From: RBG-16-49-21 sp040768125
Lineage (GTDB): Bacteria > Spirochaetota > UBA4802 > UBA5550
DNA: 64,000 bases
Assembly (NCBI GenBank): GCA_040768125.1
Contig: JAXGNG010000001.1
Location: 682,001-746,000, forward strand
Reading direction: 5' to 3'
Part shown: piece by piece, positions 62,752 to 64,000 of the stretch
How the letters are laid out: the number at the start of each line of letters is the position of its first letter
How positions within the stretch are numbered: the stretch's first letter is position 1
The notes under the pieces: generated by a model
Databases searched by the model: none
What the model was told of the DNA's origin: nothing
Seen by the model: only the letters and a program-made list of their open reading frames with translations
Made by a program: the position numbers and the translations under genes

Positions 62752-63531
62752 CTAGGCGACGGGTTCCTTTTTGATTTCACTGAATCCAAGCCCCAGGTAG
62801 AGCAGGGCGATGCCGAGATACAGGACGACAAAATAGGGCAGGCTGATGCCCGCAACCTCCAGGATGGTTTCCAGGATCACCGGCACCGTGAGGCTGTAGA
62901 TGGAGAGCTTGAACACGTCGCCGTATTCAAGCGACATCTTCATGATTGACATGACGATGAGGCCGAAAAGGCTCACGACGAGGGCCCAGAAGATTTTTCC
63001 CACGAAAAAAAACAGGGCGTAGAATACGATTATCACCGGAATGCCGTATCTCAGATAGGATATCCATCGCGCCACATCCGCCTTGGCGATGGGCGCGAGG
63101 GACTTCAGCGCCTCCATGTTGTATTCTTCCGTCCTGATCATGTCCCTCTTGTAGGTGATGGTGTCCCTTTCCACCAGGACGCCTTTCTCGTATCCCTCCA
63201 GGACATTTCTGCTGATCGGCCGGGAAGTGTCGACGACGATGATCGTGTCCTCTGTCTTTGTCACGAAAGGCATTTTTCCATCCACGTGGATCCCCTTTTC
63301 GGTGAGGGAGAACTCCGGGACTTTTTCGGCGAAACCCTTCTGTATTTCGCTGACGCCGGTCTGCAGGTCACCGTAGAGGTTCACCGAGCTGATGGCGCCG
63401 AAGACGGCGCAGAGAATAAGAAGGAAGAGAAAGGCGCTGCCCATGGGCATCTTCCGCAGCAGGGCGTAGTTTCCGAACCGGTACACGGCCTGGATCGCCG
63501 CTATGAAGAAATTTTTCTCGCTGGTATTCAT
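62752..63531 (-). CDS. DUF1189-family membrane protein
   Basis: A 259-residue protein with one N-terminal helix (about 32-52), a periplasmic domain of about 100 residues and three or four C-terminal helices. Diagnostic pieces are KNFFIAAIQAVYRFGNYALLRKMPMG, PEFSLTEKGIHVDGKMPFV, ETILEVAGISLPYFVVLYL. Similar proteins are annotated DUF1189; no activity is known. The ATG at 63531 is chosen because it starts the conserved N-terminus. Confidence 0.75.
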   Translation of the reverse strand: MNTSEKNFFIAAIQAVYRFGNYALLRKMPMGSAFLFLLILCAVFGAISSVNLYGDLQTGVSEIQKGFAEKVPEFSLTEKGIHVDGKMPFVTKTEDTIIVVDTSRPISRNVLEGYEKGVLVERDTITYKRDMIRTEEYNMEALKSLAPIAKADVARWISYLRYGIPVIIVFYALFFFVGKIFWALVVSLFGLIVMSIMKMSLEYGDVFKLSIYSLTVPVILETILEVAGISLPYFVVLYLGIALLYLGLGFSEIKKEPVA

Positions 63532-63676
63532 GTCGCTCTCTTCCTCCCGGGTCGATCTCCGTGTACGGGATACACCGTGATACGCGATAACGTGGCCGCC
63601 GGGCACTGTCCGACAGGCAGCTGCACGGGCAGGACCCGTCGCCCGTAATGGGCCATGCCCGCGCCGGGTCCGGTTC

Positions 63677-64000
63677 TCACTGGACGGTGTAGGTGAATTT
63701 CCCTTTCGATAGATTGACCGGCTGGTAGACCGGCTCCTGCGTCACCTGGGTGCCCGTTTTCACCAGTTTGTATTTCAGAAATTTGTCTCTCACGATCACA
63801 AGCTGTACCTCGTGGTCTCCCGCGGCCAGACCGTCAAGCGCGTTGCTGATGGCCCCCCTGAAATCATCCTCGCCGGTATTGCGGATGTAGATCTGGATCT
63901 GGTCCCATGTCCTGTCGGGGAGTGAAGCGTCGCTGTAGACGCCGCGCCATGCGACCTTCCCGTCGATCCAGAGGTGCAGATGGCACTTTTCGCCCCGGCT
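63677..64000 (-). CDS. Partial gene, C-terminal part only, unknown function
   Basis: The minus-strand frame is open from the right edge to TGA at 63677, giving the last 107 residues. It reads HLHLWIDGKVAWRGVYSD, DQIQIYIRNTGEDDF, AISNALDGLAAGDHEVQLVIV and ends LSKGKFTYTVQ. The pattern is an Ig-like beta domain, but the family cannot be named from this end alone. It is the upstream neighbour of the DUF1189 gene on the same strand. Confidence 0.55.
   Translation of the reverse strand, partial: SRGEKCHLHLWIDGKVAWRGVYSDASLPDRTWDQIQIYIRNTGEDDFRGAISNALDGLAAGDHEVQLVIVRDKFLKYKLVKTGTQVTQEPVYQPVNLSKGKFTYTVQ

Overview
The window is GC-rich DNA from a diderm bacterium. Evidence for two membranes is a TolC-type outer-membrane factor with an RND pump, an AsmA-like protein, an MlaE permease, a beta-barrel protein and many lipoproteins. 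The order rpsF-ssb-rpsR-DUF2232-rplI-dnaB, together with lipoproteins that carry a short Leu/Met-rich patch just after the lipobox cysteine (30910-32133, 57842-59353), fits a free-living Spirochaetota (Leptospira-like) lineage best. A Desulfobacterota-like host is not excluded. No rRNA, tRNA, CRISPR array or intact transposon was seen.

Left part (1-9778): the 3' portion of a minus-strand glutamine-dependent NAD synthetase, divergent from a MarC-family membrane protein and an AsmA-like protein. A tightly packed ribosome/replication operon follows (S6, SSB, S18 with a long N-terminal extension, DUF2232 membrane protein, L9, DnaB), running on into an orphan MlaE-type permease and an isoaspartyl methyltransferase.

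Middle part (9813-41729): a collection of accessory genes. A heavy-metal RND pump and outer-membrane factor lack an adaptor gene. A lipoprotein serpin has an inhibitory hinge. Next come a 1-Cys peroxiredoxin, an FGGY kinase paired with a sphingosine-1-phosphate-lyase-like PLP enzyme, methylglyoxal synthase, an alpha/beta-hydrolase lipoprotein, a hybrid sensor kinase, a LemA/TPM trio, a carotenoid-biosynthesis-like membrane protein, a membrane-anchored LuxR regulator, surface proteins, an acyltransferase and a histidine-rich peptide. An AT-rich toxin-antitoxin island beside a decayed beta-helix gene, and RecQ, end this part.

Right-centre (42004-54966) is the most interesting region. A promoter with a TetR-type palindrome between -35 and -10 precedes a GMC oxidoreductase, a TetR regulator and about 11 kb of coupled genes. 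These encode two pairs of 2-hydroxyacyl-CoA dehydratase/benzoyl-CoA reductase-like subunits, three ASKHA activases, a CooC-like ATPase and a truncated protein resembling the N-terminal part of CdhC (acetyl-CoA synthase). The same operator lies 5' of the distant hydrolase lipoprotein (21077-22051), so the two loci probably form one regulon. Paired CCCTC/GAGGG hairpins sit at three joints of this operon.

Right end (54992-64000): a Cys-rich protein coupled to an amidohydrolase, a glycoside hydrolase lipoprotein, a DUF4230 protein, an M23 peptidase, a VapBC-type module with a good promoter/operator, a DUF1189 membrane protein and a partial gene.
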